Positions 48,294-59,729 of a stretch of 60,000 nucleotides of DNA are shown here, piece by piece. This DNA comes from Lineus longissimus (taxonomy: Eukaryota > Nemertea > Pilidiophora > Heteronemertea > Lineidae). The first letter of the stretch is position 1. Each line of letters opens with the position of its first letter. The notes beneath the pieces are model-generated. The model ran no database searches, was not told the origin of the DNA, and worked only from the letters and a program-made list of their open reading frames with translations. The translations under genes were made by a program, and so were the position numbers. The stretch covers positions 14,634,001-14,694,000 of the forward strand of contig NC_088316.1 of assembly GCF_910592395.1 (NCBI RefSeq), read 5' to 3'.

Positions 48294-50318
48294 TCATCCT
48301 CTCACCGCTTTGGCTGCATTCTTCAGAACAAGAATCTTATGATCAAAAACCCGCCGCTTGCAGCGAAAGGCCAAGCCTAGTACAAATGCAATCCTCCGCT
48401 CGACAGTCATGGCTATGTCGAGGCGATGGAGATTGTGAATGATCGTGCCGTTCTCGGTAATCTCCGAGTGTTTGGTCGACATGACAGCGATCAGGAAATT
48501 GATGAGGAGAATGGTCACAACAACAATGAAGGCCATGTGAAGGATCTTAATGAGAAATAAGACCTGGATCTCTCGGAATTCCGTCACTTGCACCATGTTT
48601 AACATCATGGCGAATGTGCTGTAGAAACCATTGGCATAGTTTGCGAATTCCATTCTGGAGCAGTCCAATTTCAGAAGCTCTGTAAAGATCAGTGCGAATG
48701 AAAGGAATATAAGCAAGAAAACAGCAGAGAACTGGGCTAGAGCCATCATCATGCGCTGGAAACCGATCACAAACATTCCCAAGCCTGGGAGACATTGCAT
48801 GAAGTAGAGCAAGCTCCAAATAGTCATCACTTTGGCTACGCCGTATGATGTGACCGCGAATCGGACGAGACCCGAGGAGTATGCGGAAGGGTTCTCTGCA
48901 GTTGGTGAAGCAGATAGGATGTTCATGCCAATTGCGAAGAAGATCATGTACCCAACACTGAACAGGAAAAAGGCAGCCCTGAAAAATGCCGAACTGATAG
49001 CATGACTTTTCTTCCCTGCGAGTTTTTTAAATTTTCGGTTTCTCCATCTGCGTATCACCACCAAGACCAGCTCAACGGCATCAATGCTGAGGGAGAACGC
49101 TCCTATGGCTATTAGTATGCTTCGCGAATCGTCAACAAATTCATCACTTTTAGTCCGCGATCTGTACATCTTGAATAAGCCTCTAGTAATGCACACCAAT
49201 GAAGCATTCTTATTTCGCGGCAAATTTGGTACAAATGAGTACATCTTTGCAAGAATATCAGCATCGGTTGTTGCGTTTGAGATATAGGTACCAAAAATTG
49301 CTTTCATACTGTTGTCGCCGGTAAGCAATACGTATTCCATTTTCCTAAAAAGTGCCTCTGAGCCGATCATGTTTATGTACACGAAGATCAAGTAGACGAC
49401 TCGGTAGAGGAACCAGGCGATCACGGCTGGGCGCATCAAGGAGATGACACGGCTCCGCCAGGCATCGATGACTGGCGAGGACATCAGGCCACTCTTTCGG
49501 AGCGCGCACATCCTGTCCTCAGTTACATTAACCAAGTCTCTTAGCGGGGATAATTCCCTCCTTGACCCGGCCATGATGTATTCACTAAAATCATACCTGC
49601 ACTGTACGACAGGACCGGACACCTCTTCCTGTAACTTGTAGACACCTTTTGTTTCTATGAAGCTATCTGCGATTTTGAATTTTCCAAGTTTGGTAGCTAA
49701 CTCAAGTGGCCTCAGTCCGTCCTCGTTTTCTGCATGAAGTAATCGTTTCCTTTGGTGTTCTTTTCCATAAAATCGCAAAAGCCTTTGATACAAATCAACA
49801 TATTCCGTCTCTTCTGCAAATTCCATAGAACTCCCAAGAATCAGTGCATGCGCCATGTTGCTATTCCAAACATCCGTCGTCTGCAGAACTTCGTCCCCAA
49901 ACCCTCGGCACAAGTACTCCAGGATTTGTTTTGAACAGAACATGGCTGCCAATGTCGCAGGGTAACAGAAGTAGCACATTTTGAGGAAGCCTTTGTTATA
50001 ACTATTCTCAAAGCCGTGTTTGAATTCATCATTTTTTATCAGTAAACTCACAATTCGCTTCTTGTCCACATTCTCAGATAGATTCTCCAGAAGATATTTA
50101 AATGAACTGATATCATCTGACTGCAGTATTTCCAATAACTCATACTTGCTTTCGCCAGCCAGAATTGGTTGTGGGTTTTGAAGCACGGAGTTCATGGTGG
50201 TGAGTGTATCCTGGCATGGTTGCAGCGAAAGTTCTTCGACATTTTCATTCTCGTACCACATATTCCAGGGCTGAACTTTGGATGAAGAGGCCAGCTCGGG
50301 CTGACCTCCGTTCTTCAT
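48294..50318 (-). CDS. TRPV-like cation channel, copy A
   Basis: This is a single coding exon of 674 aa. ATG at 50318 follows an acceptor CATTGCAG six bases upstream. A donor (CAA|GTAAGT) at 50668-50663 defines a non-coding first exon and a 344-bp 5' UTR intron. An ankyrin-type region includes NEDGLRPLELATKLGKFKI (198-216), like the TRPV pattern GLTPL.LA..GK. Six membrane segments follow: about 297-319, 400-422, 445-468, 493-520, 528-549 and 591-617. The S6 end LLINFLIAVMSTKHSEI matches TRPV. The pore stretch FYSTFAMMLNMVQVTEF lacks the GMGD-type filter. The N-terminus is shorter than in vertebrate TRPV1 (about 840 aa). It would act as a membrane cation channel, probably sensory; its ligand is unknown. 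Confidence 0.88.
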   Translation of the reverse strand: MKNGGQPELASSSKVQPWNMWYENENVEELSLQPCQDTLTTMNSVLQNPQPILAGESKYELLEILQSDDISSFKYLLENLSENVDKKRIVSLLIKNDEFKHGFENSYNKGFLKMCYFCYPATLAAMFCSKQILEYLCRGFGDEVLQTTDVWNSNMAHALILGSSMEFAEETEYVDLYQRLLRFYGKEHQRKRLLHAENEDGLRPLELATKLGKFKIADSFIETKGVYKLQEEVSGPVVQCRYDFSEYIMAGSRRELSPLRDLVNVTEDRMCALRKSGLMSSPVIDAWRSRVISLMRPAVIAWFLYRVVYLIFVYINMIGSEALFRKMEYVLLTGDNSMKAIFGTYISNATTDADILAKMYSFVPNLPRNKNASLVCITRGLFKMYRSRTKSDEFVDDSRSILIAIGAFSLSIDAVELVLVVIRRWRNRKFKKLAGKKSHAISSAFFRAAFFLFSVGYMIFFAIGMNILSASPTAENPSAYSSGLVRFAVTSYGVAKVMTIWSLLYFMQCLPGLGMFVIGFQRMMMALAQFSAVFLLIFLSFALIFTELLKLDCSRMEFANYANGFYSTFAMMLNMVQVTEFREIQVLFLIKILHMAFIVVVTILLINFLIAVMSTKHSEITENGTIIHNLHRLDIAMTVERRIAFVLGLAFRCKRRVFDHKILVLKNAAKAVRG

Positions 50319-51181
50319 CTTGACCTGCAATGAGTGAATTTGTTAAATTGTGTACCGCTTTTGTCAATAAAGCCTCTGACAAATAGAAATTGATATTCCG
50401 ATTTACCAGATGACGTGTGTGAGCATAAACGTTGCACGCGGTCTCTGCGGACTATTTGGTTTTCCTCCTCGAAGTTGACAGTACGTTGCCAGGGGCGATG
50501 CAAACACACAATGTGGCTAAAAGCACTTTTAGGAAGCAGGTATCACGCCAGTATACAGTTCTAAATCAGAGCACTGGAAATGCACTTTTAGGTATTTGCA
50601 GGAAATTTCTGAGAATATCTTATGAAATTTTTTATGAATATCTAATCAGAAATGGATGACAAACTTACTTGCACTTGAAAACGACTATTTTGTGATGATT
50701 TCCTCTGGCTGATCCGATATCATCCGTGAAAGCCCAACGCAACCGGATGCTAATTCTATTTGGGAAGTCTTTGTCATGCAGAACCGTAACATTTGGTCAG
50801 CCTGACAGTTGCCACAGTTTTAGAATGTTCAGTAAATATACCAAACCAATGACATTATCTAGATATTGGTTTATAATGTGAAATCAAATTGCTCTCGAAT
50901 AGTATAGTCATGGTCATACTGCTTATAAAGGAATGTCGATAATTTTTAAAAAAAATGTATCGTGGATGGCCGGCACCGTGGAATGGCACTTAACAAATTG
51001 GAGAGAGAATTTAGGCGAACAAAGGTAGCCGATGTTGCATTTGATCTATGACGATAATGACATCGTGCAATTTATGAGACACTAGGCCGCCACGATTTTT
51101 AAAAACGTTCACATAATTTGTCAACAGACGCGACAGTGGATCCATATTCATGACAAACTTTGCCACAATTTCCCCACTGTG

Positions 51182-51766
51182 TCATTGTATTTTTTTTGTT
51201 ATTAATTTTAATTCCGAATTTATGAATACATGCGCGACGAGATGTACATTAAATAGAGATTTGCATCCATAACTCCAGAAATTGAGGATGCTACTGCAAA
51301 AAAGTACCAAGCGTAATTTTTTGCATTCTGAACAAAGAATAGGCAAAATCCACAGCGAGGTTAATGGACAATGCATTACTTCCTGCAGGGCCATGCACTG
51401 GCGGCGCAAGAAGGAGTATTTGGCTCCTGGCAACGCGTCTAACGCGCAGGTTATCCCTTCAAACGGCTGACCCTGATATGTGCTTTTGCGAAATGATTTA
51501 AACAAGGGTGTAAACAAATCTACATGTTTACACTGACAGTTATTTGTTCCGGAATTCTGATTCGCCATGACATGCAGTTTTGCGATGGCATTTAATTCGT
51601 TTATAGCGCCTTTGATATCAACCCAAAAATGGAATGTAAAGGACCAGTGTGTAGTCATGATGCAGCGAGATATATTACAAAGACTTTTTGAAGCCACTGG
51701 GGAGAATCTTAAAAGAAAAAAGACATAATGAAGTCCAATCGTTCTAAACTCATTTTTATTGGGCAC
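51182..51766 (-). other. unassigned open frame upstream of TRPV-like copy A
   Basis: A 194-codon minus-strand frame lies upstream of the channel's first exon. It is kept in copy B (59061-59729, 222 codons); a one-base difference in a T-run changes the C-terminus. It is cysteine-rich with no domain I recognise. The duplication is recent, so openness is weak evidence of coding. Confidence 0.2.
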
Positions 51767-52043
51767 TTAATTCGATTGCATCGCCTTTTAAGTCAATACA
51801 TGATGAAACTACATCCCGAAAGTAGCTAAAATGTTCATGTAATTTGTATTAGACTTGCAAATAATGGCTTCGTCGGGAGGGTACAAAGACTTTGATGAAA
51901 CCATTGGGACCGACACAACTAGGAATCAATGTTGGCGCCAGGGTGAAATTTCACCAAATGTCTACTCGAATGCAACATTTATGTCATTAACACGAAAATA
52001 AAATTGGTACTTCGATACACGTCGAAAGGTTTTTTACCAGGGG

Positions 52044-55021
52044 AATGCACACCGCATTTTGATTGTAATTATGACTATACGAATGAATCCGAGATGCTTA
52101 AGTTATCAAGTTTCTCAGCTTTGTTTCGTTATAAGGAGATCAAAGTTAGTCCCTCAATTATTTATGGCCCATTGGCGCGTTTAACTGTCTTACCAGCTAC
52201 TAGTAGTTGCCCTCTTGAGTATGTTAGACAATTGGCTCCGATCTCGCATCAATCGTTTAAACCCGAATTATACCAAGAAGCCCTCAACAAATCTTCATTT
52301 ACATGTGCAGCATCACAAATTGACATTAAGTTAGATAAGAAGTTTGATACCCATTCATTTATTTCGCTAATCCGTACTGCATAATTGATGCCAATGGTGT
52401 AAGAGTGATGGGGCTCCATGTCAAAGGACTTATTGTGTCGTTGAGGGGTAGATAATTCAGCAGAGTAAGTTATACCCGTGACCTGACTGCCCAAAGAAGC
52501 CCACACAATGGCCGAAACTGTCCTTGAAGTAGAGAAATCGGAATATAAGTTAAGAAAATACAACAACTACCCCGATTTTAAAACACCAGAGCCATAGCAG
52601 AGTAGGCTCCTGTTTCTTCTCTGTTCAGAGCTCTAATCACAATCTACACAAATCTAAAGGATGCCGTCTTTAAAGGAAACCTATAGCGAGACGCTGATAA
52701 AATGATCCCTTTAATCGGCATGTGAAGGCACAATGATCAGACAGGCCTCCTACTTCAGCCATCAGAGAGAAAAAGCAAGATATACAGATACACCGGTGGA
52801 AAGTATAGCCTACATAGTTAACTCCATATACATAATATGTACTGTACCTGCGACAAAAATCCAATATGGTTATGATGCCGGCTGTGGTGATGACAGAATG
52901 ATGATGATAGGTTATGAATGGGAATGAGCAAGTGTCCGGAATATTTCTTATGGATGGTTGACACGTCTCATTATGTTCCTTTTTTAAATGCTTGCATGTA
53001 GTTTTTCTTCTTGCAACCAGGCATACCCTTTTTTCACCGAACGAAAAACAACAAAAAGGTCGACAGCGCAACAAGATGATAACGAATTAAGTGACGATGA
53101 AATCATTGTTTATACCAGACGGCTTGCCAGAATATGTCAAAAGAACCAGCTAAGAAGAAGCATAAAGAATGTCAATTGCATAAGGGAGTCCGCAGTTCAT
53201 TAGCCAGAGAGAAATGGATGTCTCCACGACTGAGCCCGATATGACCATTTAGTTCAGATGGCGCTAAATGATTCGCCCCTTGGCAGATTAATAGAACATG
53301 AGGACATATTGTCTTGAGAGCTAGCGATTTAGACAAAATGGATTGCGAGGTTGATATAAAATATATGTTTTTGGAAAGCGCCGACTTCTGGACTAACCGA
53401 GAACTAACTTGCAGCACAACCTCCTGCATTGCCGATGTGGGATGTATCTCAATTGCTTTGTACCTCTTATCGACAGTTATGGCAGTTTGAGAGGATATAG
53501 GTCTCAGCTTAATAATCATTCTCTTAAACCTGCATGGTTTTCGATATGATATCAAAACGGCACGAAAGGTGTTCTTTATTGAAACATCCTGATAATTTTT
53601 AATTTAATTCAACACTCATGTAACTACATAGGCGCCTCGGGCGAATAACGCCACTTCCTCTCAGATTCTGGCCAGAGTTGGATCCTTCGTGCTGGACGCA
53701 AGGGCCCAAAGCGCCGCGTAGCGGCAAAAAAGCGAAGCTGGCGAAACATTTATAACGGGTCACCGTCACTTATTATTGGACTTATAGCGCATTTACGGGG
53801 TTGCAACTATTTTGCTTTATAGTGTCACCAGGAAATAAAAGCATGCGACCTAACGCCGATCTATTTGTATAAAGTGATAATTGGAAGGTATATAGTAGGA
53901 AATATCAATAAAATAATCATTCCATGTCGTCTTTTGAGGGCATATTTGATTGTAAAAAATATATGTGTACGTCACCGGAGTCTCTGCAATGATAATTTTA
54001 TCACAGCAGTCTCGCGCAAGTAAAAGTTCTTTACCTATTAGTTCTTCACTTATTAGTCTCAATGTCTGGCGCAAAGCCAGACGTTTTCCATTACGATTTC
54101 ACTACGATGTTTGACAAGAAGGAGCAGTGCGCGAGATTGAACTGCTTAGATGTAAGTAACGTCACTCTCCTATCAGCATCCAGCCGGTGTTGTCATACCT
54201 CAGTTCAACCTCAACACATGCCAATGACAAAAATGACAGAAAATAAAGTGACAAAGCATGTGACCTAGTTTATTAAATCAAGGTACGTGAACATGATTGT
54301 AGACTGTAGTCGCCATGATTTTTCTGCGTTACAGAGTTATAAAAGCGTTCCGTCTAGGAATTTTTTCATTCTATGGAATACAATTTCCGGTTTTCATTTT
54401 AAATATTTCCGGTGTCTTCGATATTTAAGTCGCTGAAAAGAGCAAATTAATCACATGAATCGTAATGTCATTATCAGTTACAGAAACGTCTACTTTTTTT
54501 AAAATTCACCAAAGTCATTCGTAATTTTGAACGTGCTTCATGTACGTGTACGTGTACATCAACCGGGAACCTGCACAACAAACCAATCATATCAAATCAA
54601 ATTTGGGGGTTCAAGAATGTGGATTACAGAAAAATATCGGATATCTAAGCGGCTGTAAAGAATTGAATTGATCTCAAGAATCGTTAATCAATCAATGCAC
54701 TATTCTATCGTCACAGAAATACTGTTAATGCTCGCGCGTGCTGAAATGATGTCATTTGCAGGAGCCAATCAGATAGCTCAGGTTGAGTGGGGTCATGAGG
54801 TTTGATTGTGTATCCAGGTTGATGCAGTACGGTGGCCCATAGATGCAGTGGCCCATAGAGGACATGAGTTTATTTTCAATATAATAGAAATTTTTCTTTT
54901 TACAATGCGTTTTTTTTCTCTCGAATTACAACCGCCGTCGGATTCATTTCTCACCGCCGAAAAAATATTTTCCACCGCCGGGTAAAAAATAATAATTCCC
55001 ACCACCGCCAAAGAAAAAAAT
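52044..55021. other. rest of the duplicated unit, no gene recognised
   Basis: About 3 kb between the channel copies contains several 100-130-codon open frames on the minus strand (52249-52566, 52670-53074, 53172-53555) and one on the plus strand (52004-52384). None has a recognisable domain or clean splice pair. A G/C-rich island near 53630-53760 (GCGCCGCGTAGCGGC) stands out from its AT-rich surroundings. From about 54951, degenerate CCACCGCCG units lead into the palindrome. Confidence 0.5.
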
Positions 55022-55208
55022 ATCCACCCCGGTGGAAATTAATATTGACCGCGGTGGAAATTAATATCCACCGCGGTGGAAATTAATATCCACCGCGGTG
55101 GAAATAATATCCACCGCGGGAGCTAATTCGTTATTGACACCGGGCGGATATTATTTCCACCGCGGTGGATATTATTTCCACCGCGGTGGTTATTATTTCC
55201 ACCGCGGT
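55022..55208. repeat. nested palindromic repeat of CCACCGCGGTGG units
   Basis: Five CCGCGG cores to the left (spaced by AAATTAATAT or AAATAATAT) are mirrored by cores to the right (spaced by ATATTATTT or TTATTATTT) around a loop near 55120-55140. The whole block can fold into one long hairpin, and each unit is itself a 12-bp palindrome. The right edge abuts the start of the second TRPV-like copy. Confidence 0.9.
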
Positions 55209-56225
55209 ATCATTGGCTACAATGACAGTAGACTTCACGAGCATGCATAGATATCGATTTTTTTACAATTTATTTTATCGTTGATGTTAGAATAAATGTA
55301 CATCTATTCTAATGTCATGTATTATTTTATCGTAAACACTAGAATTCATGTATTCCGGTGTCCGTGATAATTTACCGGTGATTTCGACCAACAGTTATCC
55401 AAAGTGTCAGTTACACCTGATAACCATGCAGAGAGAACTATTGCTTGAATATTAAGTCAGCTTCAGAGAATGCCCGCACCCATTATCTACCGTGGTCTCG
55501 AAGATTTAACACTGGGTACGGTACGGTATGCCTGTTTCTTAGCAATGTATACAAAACTATTTTTCTTAAAATAAAAAGCACTCTCACAATGACTGCCACG
55601 ACAAAAAAAAGCAGAAGATTCTGTGGTGATATGTACTAATTAGTTCATTTGTATTTGTCAAGCAGAAGGTTACCCAATGGATACAAGCACGTTGACACCA
55701 TACACTAACACAGGGCTGTGCATTCGTCAGCACTAAATATCCGTTGACCGCGCTCAGCCCCTTTTAGTGATCCGAAAACATTTCAATGCACACAAAAAAC
55801 AAAGCAACATGAAACATTACTCGTCAAGTTGGGTGCAGATTTTAAATGTTTCTATAAACGCAGTGTGTCTCATTTGTAGAATATTTGAAAGTTTTGAACA
55901 CACAACAAACAATCATTTTTAAACGTTAGTCTAATGTGTATGTATAGAGAGATCTATCACTGTCCTTATATCATCAAGTCAAGAACAGCAGTGTCTTGGG
56001 TCAAAGTGTTAAGAACCGTGGCACAAACGGGGCTCAGGTTCTTAATAGGTATTCAGGTGGCTACATGCATATTGTGCACATATTATATTCCTCATACAAA
56101 CATGAACATTTTACTATGTTCTGTATTAAGATAGAAGAGGCCCTGCCTTCGTGTGACTTAATCTGACATACCTGGCTCACGCCTACACTAGTCTCTCTTT
56201 AAATTTCCATTCCCAAAATGTCAAG

Positions 56226-58250
56226 TCATCCTCTCACCGCTTTGGCTGCATTCTTCAGAACAAGAATCTTATGATCAAAAACCCGCCGCTTGCAGCGAAA
56301 GGCCCAGCCTAATACAAATGCAATCCTCCGCTCGACAGTCATGGCTATCTCGAGGCGATGGAGTTTGTGAATGATCGTGCCGTTCTCTGTAATCTCCGAG
56401 TGTTTGGTCGACATGACAGCGATCAGGAAATTGATGAGGAGAATGGTCACAACAACAATAAAGGCGATGTGAAGGATCTTAATGAGAAATAAGACCTGGA
56501 TCTCTCGGAATTCCGTCACTTGCACCATGTTTAACATAATGGTGAATGTGCTGTAGAAACCATTGGCATAGTTTGCGAATTCCATTCTGGAGCAGTCCAA
56601 TTTCAGAAGCTCTGTAAAGATCAGTGCGAATGAAAGGAATATAAGCAAGAAAACAGCAGAGAACTGGGCTAGAGCCATCATCATGCGCTGGAAACCGATC
56701 ACAAACATTCCCAAGCCAGGGAGACATTGCATGAAGTAGAGCAAGCTCCAAATAGTCATCACTTTGGCTACGCCGTATGATGTGACCGCGAATCGGACGA
56801 GACCCGAGGAGTATGCGGAAGGGTTCTCTGCAGTTGGTGAAGAAGATAGGATGTTCATGCCAATTGCGAAGAAGATCATGTACCCAACACTGAACAGGAA
56901 AAAGGCAGCCCTGAAAAATGCCGAACTAATAGCATGACTTTTCTTCCCTGCGAGTTTTTTAAATTTTCGGTTTCTCCATCTGCGTATCACCACCAAGACC
57001 AGCTCAACGGCATCAATGCTGAGGGAGAACGCTCCTATGGCTATTAGTATGCTTCGCGAATCGTCAACAAAGTCATCACTTTTAGTCCGCGATCTGTACA
57101 TCTTGAATAAGCCTCTAGTAATGCACACCAATGAAGTATTCTTATTTCGCGGCAAATTTGGTACAAATGAGTACATCTTTGCAAGAATATCAGCATCGGT
57201 TGTTGCGTTTGAGATATAGGTACCAATAATTGCTTTCCTATTGTTGTCGCCGGTAAGCAATACGTATTCCATTATCCTAAAAAGTACCTCTGAGCCGATC
57301 ATGTTTATGTACACGAAGATCAAGTAGACGACTCGGTAGAGGAACCAGGCGATCACGGCTGGGCGCATCAAGGAGATGACACGGCTCCGCCAGGCATCGA
57401 TGACTGGCGAGGACATCAGGCCACTCTTTCGGAGCGCGCACATCCTGTCCTCAGTTACATTAACCAAGTCTCTTAGCGGGGATAATTCCCTCCTTGACCC
57501 GGCCATGATGTATTCACTAAAATCATACCTGCACTGTACGACAGGACCGGACACCTCTTCCTGTAACTTGTAGACACCTTTTGTTTCTATGAAGCTATCT
57601 ACGATTTTAAATTTGCCAAGTTTGGTAGCTAACTCAAGTGGCCTCAGTCCGTCCTCGTTTTCTGCATGAAGTAATCGTTTCCTTTGGTGTTCTTTTCCAT
57701 AAAATCGCAAAAGCCTTTGATACAAATCAACATATTCCGTCTCTTCTGCAAATTCCATAGAACTCCCAAGAATCAGTGCATGCGCCATGTTGCTATTCCA
57801 AACATCCGTCGTCTGCAGAACTTCGTCCCCAAACCCTCGGCACAAGTACTCCAGGATTTGTTTTGAGCAGAACATGGCTGCCAATGTCGCAGGGTAACAG
57901 AAGTAGCACATTTTGAGGAAGCCTTTGTTATAACTATTCTCAAAGCCGTGTTTGAATTCATCATTTTTTATCAGTAAACTCACAATTCGCTTCTTGTCCA
58001 CATTCTCAGATAGATTCTCCAGAAGATATTTAAATGAACTGATATCATCTGACTGCAGTATTTCCAATAACTCATACTTGCTTTCGCCAGCCAGAATTGG
58101 TTGTGGGTTTTGAAGCACGGAGTTCATGGTGGTGAGTGTATCCTGGCATGGTTGCAGCGAAAGTTCTTCGACATTTTCATTCTCGTACCACATATTCCAG
58201 GGCTGAACTTTGTATGAAGAGGCCAGCTCGGGCTGACCCCCGTTCTTCAT
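56226..58250 (-). CDS. TRPV-like cation channel, copy B
   Basis: 674 aa, ATG at 58250, with the same acceptor (58259-58257) and 344-bp 5' UTR intron (58257-58600) as copy A; its donor is improved to CAG|GTAAGT. It differs from copy A at about 17 residues. Four lie in or beside the S1-S2 extracellular loop (DNSMKAIFG becomes DNNRKAIIG, NASL becomes NTSL), and two lie in the pore helix (FAMML becomes FTIML). No stop or frameshift occurs. The 5' UTR exon region has an extra insertion of about 40 bp compared with copy A. Same function expected, possibly with altered gating. Confidence 0.88.
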   Translation of the reverse strand: MKNGGQPELASSYKVQPWNMWYENENVEELSLQPCQDTLTTMNSVLQNPQPILAGESKYELLEILQSDDISSFKYLLENLSENVDKKRIVSLLIKNDEFKHGFENSYNKGFLKMCYFCYPATLAAMFCSKQILEYLCRGFGDEVLQTTDVWNSNMAHALILGSSMEFAEETEYVDLYQRLLRFYGKEHQRKRLLHAENEDGLRPLELATKLGKFKIVDSFIETKGVYKLQEEVSGPVVQCRYDFSEYIMAGSRRELSPLRDLVNVTEDRMCALRKSGLMSSPVIDAWRSRVISLMRPAVIAWFLYRVVYLIFVYINMIGSEVLFRIMEYVLLTGDNNRKAIIGTYISNATTDADILAKMYSFVPNLPRNKNTSLVCITRGLFKMYRSRTKSDDFVDDSRSILIAIGAFSLSIDAVELVLVVIRRWRNRKFKKLAGKKSHAISSAFFRAAFFLFSVGYMIFFAIGMNILSSSPTAENPSAYSSGLVRFAVTSYGVAKVMTIWSLLYFMQCLPGLGMFVIGFQRMMMALAQFSAVFLLIFLSFALIFTELLKLDCSRMEFANYANGFYSTFTIMLNMVQVTEFREIQVLFLIKILHIAFIVVVTILLINFLIAVMSTKHSEITENGTIIHKLHRLEIAMTVERRIAFVLGWAFRCKRRVFDHKILVLKNAAKAVRG

Positions 58251-59060
58251 ATTGACCTGCAATGAGTGAATTTGTTAAATTGTGTACCGCTTTTGTCAAT
58301 AAAGCCTCTGACAAATAGAAATTGATATTCCGATTTACCAGATGACGTGTGTGAGCATAAATGTTGCACGCTGTGTCTGCGGACTATTTGGTTTTCCTCC
58401 TCGAAGTTGACAGTACGTTGCCAGGGGCGATGCAAACAGACAATGTGACTAAAAGCGCTTGTAGGAAGCAGGTATCACACCAGTATACAGTTCTAAATCA
58501 GAGCACTGGAAATGCACTTTTAGGTATTTGCAGGAAATTTCTGAGAATATCTTATGAAATTTTTTATGAATATCTAATCAGAAATGGATGACAAACTTAC
58601 CTGCACTTGAAAACGACTATTTTGTGATGATTTCCTCTGGCTGATCCGACATTACAACCCTGCTCATGACTCCTCAGTCATTGTTATCATCCGTGAAAGC
58701 CCAACCGGATGCTAATTCTATTTGGGAAGTCTTTGTCATGCAGAACTGTAACATTTGGTTAGCCTGACAGTTGCCACAGTTTTAGAATGTTTAGTAAATA
58801 TACCAAACCAAAAACATTATCTAGACATTGGTTTATAATGTGAAATCAAATTGCTCTCGAATAGTATAGTCATGGTCATACTGCTTATAAAGGAATGTCG
58901 ATAATTTAAAAGAAAAATGTATCATGGATGGCCGGCACCGTGGAATGGCACTTAACAAATTGGAGAGAGAATTTAGGCGAACAAAGGTGGCCGATGTTGC
59001 ATTTGATCTATGACGTTAATGACATCGTGCAATTTATGAGACACTAGGCCGACACGATTT

Positions 59061-59729
59061 TTAAAAACGTTCACATAATTTGTCAACAGACGCGACAGTG
59101 GATCCATATTCATGACAAACTTTGCCACAATTTCCCCACTGTGTCATTGTATTTTTTTTTGTTATTAATTTTAATTCCGAATTTATGAATACATGCGCGA
59201 CGAGATGTACATTAAATAGAGATTTGCATCCATAACTCCAGAAATTGAGGATGCTACTGCAAAAAAGTACCAAGCGTAATTTTTTGCATTCTGAACAAAG
59301 AATAGGCAAAATCCACAGCGAGGTTAATGGACAATGCATTACTTCCTGCAGGGCCATGCACTGGCGGCGCAAGAAGGAGTATTTGGCTCCTGGCAACGCG
59401 TCTAACGCGCAGGTTATCCCTACAAACGGCTGACCCTGATATGTGCTTTTGCGAAATGATTTAAACAAGGGTGTAAACAAATCTACATGTTTGCACTGAC
59501 AGTTATTTGTTCCGGAATTCTGATTCGCCATGACATGCAGTTTTGCGATGGCATTTAATTCGTTTATAGCGCCTTTGATAACAACACAAAAATGGAATGT
59601 AAATGACCAGTGTGTAGTCATGATGCAGTGAGATATATTACAAAGACTTTTTGAAGCCACTGGGGAGAATCTTAAAAGAAAAAAGACATAATGAAGTCCA
59701 ATCGTTCTAAACTCATTTTTATTTGGCAC
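59061..59729 (-). other. unassigned open frame upstream of TRPV-like copy B
   Basis: This is the counterpart of 51182-51766, with a longer C-terminus because the T-run is one base longer. No domain is recognised. It may be untranslated flank of the channel gene. Confidence 0.2.

Larger units (their letters stand above)
47281..52043. repeat. TRPV-like tandem duplication, left copy (homologous part)
   Basis: The sequence from ATCATTGGCTACAATGAC at 47281 recurs from 55209, at an offset of about 7.93 kb that grows with small indels. Homology runs to the right window edge, so the repeat unit probably includes 52044-55208 as well. The paired TRPV-like coding regions are exactly collinear at +7,932 bp. 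Confidence 0.92.

Noticed and set aside
50319-50330. Longer TRPV-like reading frame beginning upstream of ATG 50318
   Set aside because: The first codon would be TTG, and the bases lie across a good splice acceptor (CATTGCAG). The ATG at 50318 is the first in the coding exon, and copy B has the same arrangement.
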